Positions 62,643 through 64,000 of a stretch of 64,000 nucleotides of DNA are shown here, in pieces; the stretch's first letter is position 1; the number at the start of each line of letters is the position of its first letter. The translations under genes were made by a program, and so were the position numbers. The DNA comes from Sporothrix humicola (Eukaryota; Ascomycota; Sordariomycetes; Ophiostomatales; Ophiostomataceae). The stretch lies in NCBI GenBank assembly GCA_021396245.1, contig WNYE01000008.1:434001-498000 (forward strand), in the 5' to 3' direction. The notes under the pieces were generated by a model. It saw nothing but the letters and a program-made list of their open reading frames with translations. It was not told the DNA's origin and ran no database searches.

Positions 62643-64000
62643 TCAATCGTCTCTATCGTCGCCTCTAGAGGACACGGACGATGCAGACGGACTGGACGGG
62701 CCTTCTGGGCTCTCGGACCTTGCTGCTGGAGCTGCTGCCGCCGCAACTGTACCGCCCGTCTTCTTCCAGGCTTGGGCCATGGCCAGGAGGTTCATCTGGT
62801 TCTTGGCCTGCCGGTCGTCGGCTGGGAAGATGTAGTCAACATACTCCTCGAATGTGCCGTCCTCCAGCTGCTTCTTCTTCTTCGTCTTGCGGGGCATCTG
62901 CCGCTGGATCTTGGCCACGTCGTCCTTGCCGCCGTGCGCCTTTTCAAACACGAGCCATGCGTTTAGGAGCGTCACGCGCTCCGACTTGAGCTCCTTGTCG
63001 CGGAAGCTGGCGTCGGCGCGCTCAAACACCTTGCGGGCGCGCGCCTTGGCCTCTTCGCTGATCGGCTCATCTTCATCCTCGTCTTCTTCCTCCTCCTCCT
63101 CTTCAGGCCCAGCTTCTGGCACAGTGGTCTCGAACTGGGCATAGCTGATCCAGACCTTAGGGTGGTCTGTCCGCTCCAGCAGCCGCTCATAGAGCTCACG
63201 CGTCCGCTCGTACTCGCCCTCCTCCTCCTCAAAGTCAATGTACGCCTTCCAGAGCACCTCGGGCATGTCCAGGACCGGCTGGCTGACGCCCATGTCGAAA
63301 ATGGCCCGCGCACGGTCCAGGTCGTCGAGACTGCGCTCCAGCTCGGCCCACTCGATCCACGTGCCGCTGTTGGCTGGGTTGTAGACAATGTGTTTCTCGT
63401 AGAGCGTGCGGCACCGCTGGAACTCGTACAGCTTCTTCTCGAGCTCAATGTAGCCCTTGAACAGCCGGTCCTTGGGCGCCATGCCGATAGCACGGCCCAG
63501 CGTCTTGCGCGCCGCCGTGAGCTGGCCCTGCCGCACCTCAAAGTACGCCTTTTGCAGCCACACCTTTGCAAACGTAAACTTCTTGTGCGGAATCAAACTC
63601 AGGCACGTGTCGTAGATTTGCCGTGCGCGCTCCGGGTTCTTGGCGTCCGTCTCCTCCCACAGGGCGTAAAAGATCCACAGGAAGATGTATCGCCGCCAGA
63701 GCCGCTTCTCTTGTGCTGGTGGAATCTGCGCGACAGCCTTTTCGTAGACATCCCGGATGCGGTCGTTGTCGCGTGTCGTCTCCTCGAGGCGCGCCCAGTC
63801 AAACCACACGTCGTAGTTCTTGGGGTTTTCTTTGACCAGCTCCTCATATTGCCTCCGCCGCTTCGACACCACTGTGTCCTCGATGCCTTCACGGTCGCCA
63901 AACTGCTTCTCGAAAGTGGTGTACTCCTTGTGCAGAAGCATTGACTTTGCTCTTGGCAGATTGTCAAGACCGAACTTGTAGATGGCGCGTGCGCGCTCGT
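62643..64000 (-). CDS. CLF1: Pre-mRNA-splicing factor CLF1 (crooked-neck/Syf3), 3' part
   Basis: The minus-strand frame runs from the right edge to TGA at 62643, so only the last 451 or so codons are seen and the 5' part lies beyond 64000. The in-window part is a chain of HAT repeats with the usual pattern of W, E and R residues: [57 protein letters not shown] and [20 protein letters not shown]. An acidic stretch (about 20 Glu/Asp) and a Ser/Pro-rich tail ending GDDRDD close it. Clf1 is a scaffold of the Prp19-associated (NineTeen) complex that joins the spliceosome with Syf1, Cef1 and Prp19 in the nucleus. I saw no intron in this part. The full family length is near 680 residues. Confidence 0.93.
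   Translation of the reverse strand, partial: ERARAIYKFGLDNLPRAKSMLLHKEYTTFEKQFGDREGIEDTVVSKRRRQYEELVKENPKNYDVWFDWARLEETTRDNDRIRDVYEKAVAQIPPAQEKRLWRRYIFLWIFYALWEETDAKNPERARQIYDTCLSLIPHKKFTFAKVWLQKAYFEVRQGQLTAARKTLGRAIGMAPKDRLFKGYIELEKKLYEFQRCRTLYEKHIVYNPANSGTWIEWAELERSLDDLDRARAIFDMGVSQPVLDMPEVLWKAYIDFEEEEGEYERTRELYERLLERTDHPKVWISYAQFETTVPEAGPEEEEEEEDEDEDEPISEEAKARARKVFERADASFRDKELKSERVTLLNAWLVFEKAHGGKDDVAKIQRQMPRKTKKKKQLEDGTFEEYVDYIFPADDRQAKNQMNLLAMAQAWKKTGGTVAAAAAPAARSESPEGPSSPSASSVSSRGDDRDD

Overview
The window is nuclear DNA of a filamentous ascomycete (Pezizomycotina, probably a Sordariomycete). The evidence is short spliceosomal introns with GTRNGT donors, CTAAC/CTGAC branch sites and YAG acceptors, long spacers rich in CT or AG, and fungal-specific gene families (NoxR, DUF3824, SFT2, Npr3, THI20-type fusion). 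An Ophiostomatales-like genome is possible, but I cannot prove it from this sequence. I see no operon, phage, CRISPR array, tRNA, rRNA or intact transposon.

Layout, left to right. 1-2554: gene-free. 2555-5581 (-): DBP2 DEAD-box helicase with a 1,038-nt late intron. 6181-8523 (-): thiamine kinase/TenA fusion (THI20 type), 10 exons. 9077-13529 (-): TORC2 subunit Rictor/Ste20 (Avo3). 15121-16106 (+): peroxisomal uricase, with a UaY/PPR1-type site upstream. 16522-17272 (-): mitochondrial ribosomal protein uL13m, divergent from 17682-19212 (+), the copper chaperone for SOD1. 22571-24452 (+): NADPH-oxidase regulator NoxR. 25976-27025 (-): FAR1-like DNA-binding protein with an unresolved 5' end. 27712-28313 (+): unknown 125-aa protein. 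28771-29646 (+): ribosomal protein eL34. 30347-31115 (+): NDUFAF3-like complex I assembly factor. 32251-34244 (+): alpha/beta-hydrolase fused to a dual-specificity phosphatase. 34883-37395 (+): Npr3 (SEACIT/GATOR1). 38358-39938 (-): bHLH regulator. 44566-45660 (+): SFT2 Golgi protein. 48529-51783 (+): LARP1/Sro9-type La-motif protein. 53611-54248 (-): small GPI-anchored wall protein. 56859-59099 (+): DUF3824 protein. 62643-64000 (-): CLF1/crooked-neck splicing factor, cut by the right edge.

The genes are mostly conserved housekeeping or signalling genes with separate promoters. Two encode parts of TOR signalling (Rictor in TORC2, Npr3 in the amino-acid branch of TORC1), but they are 21 kb apart and I treat this as coincidence. 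The exon structures given here keep the reading frame across every junction and were worked out by hand; only the FAR1-like gene could not be closed at its 5' end.

The points most worth a second look are the DBP2 late intron, the hydrophobic N-terminal extension of the SOD1 copper chaperone with a second start codon, the hydrolase-phosphatase fusion, the UaY-like site before uricase, and the FAR1-like gene with no in-frame AUG before its conserved part. No wholly new multi-gene system is evident.
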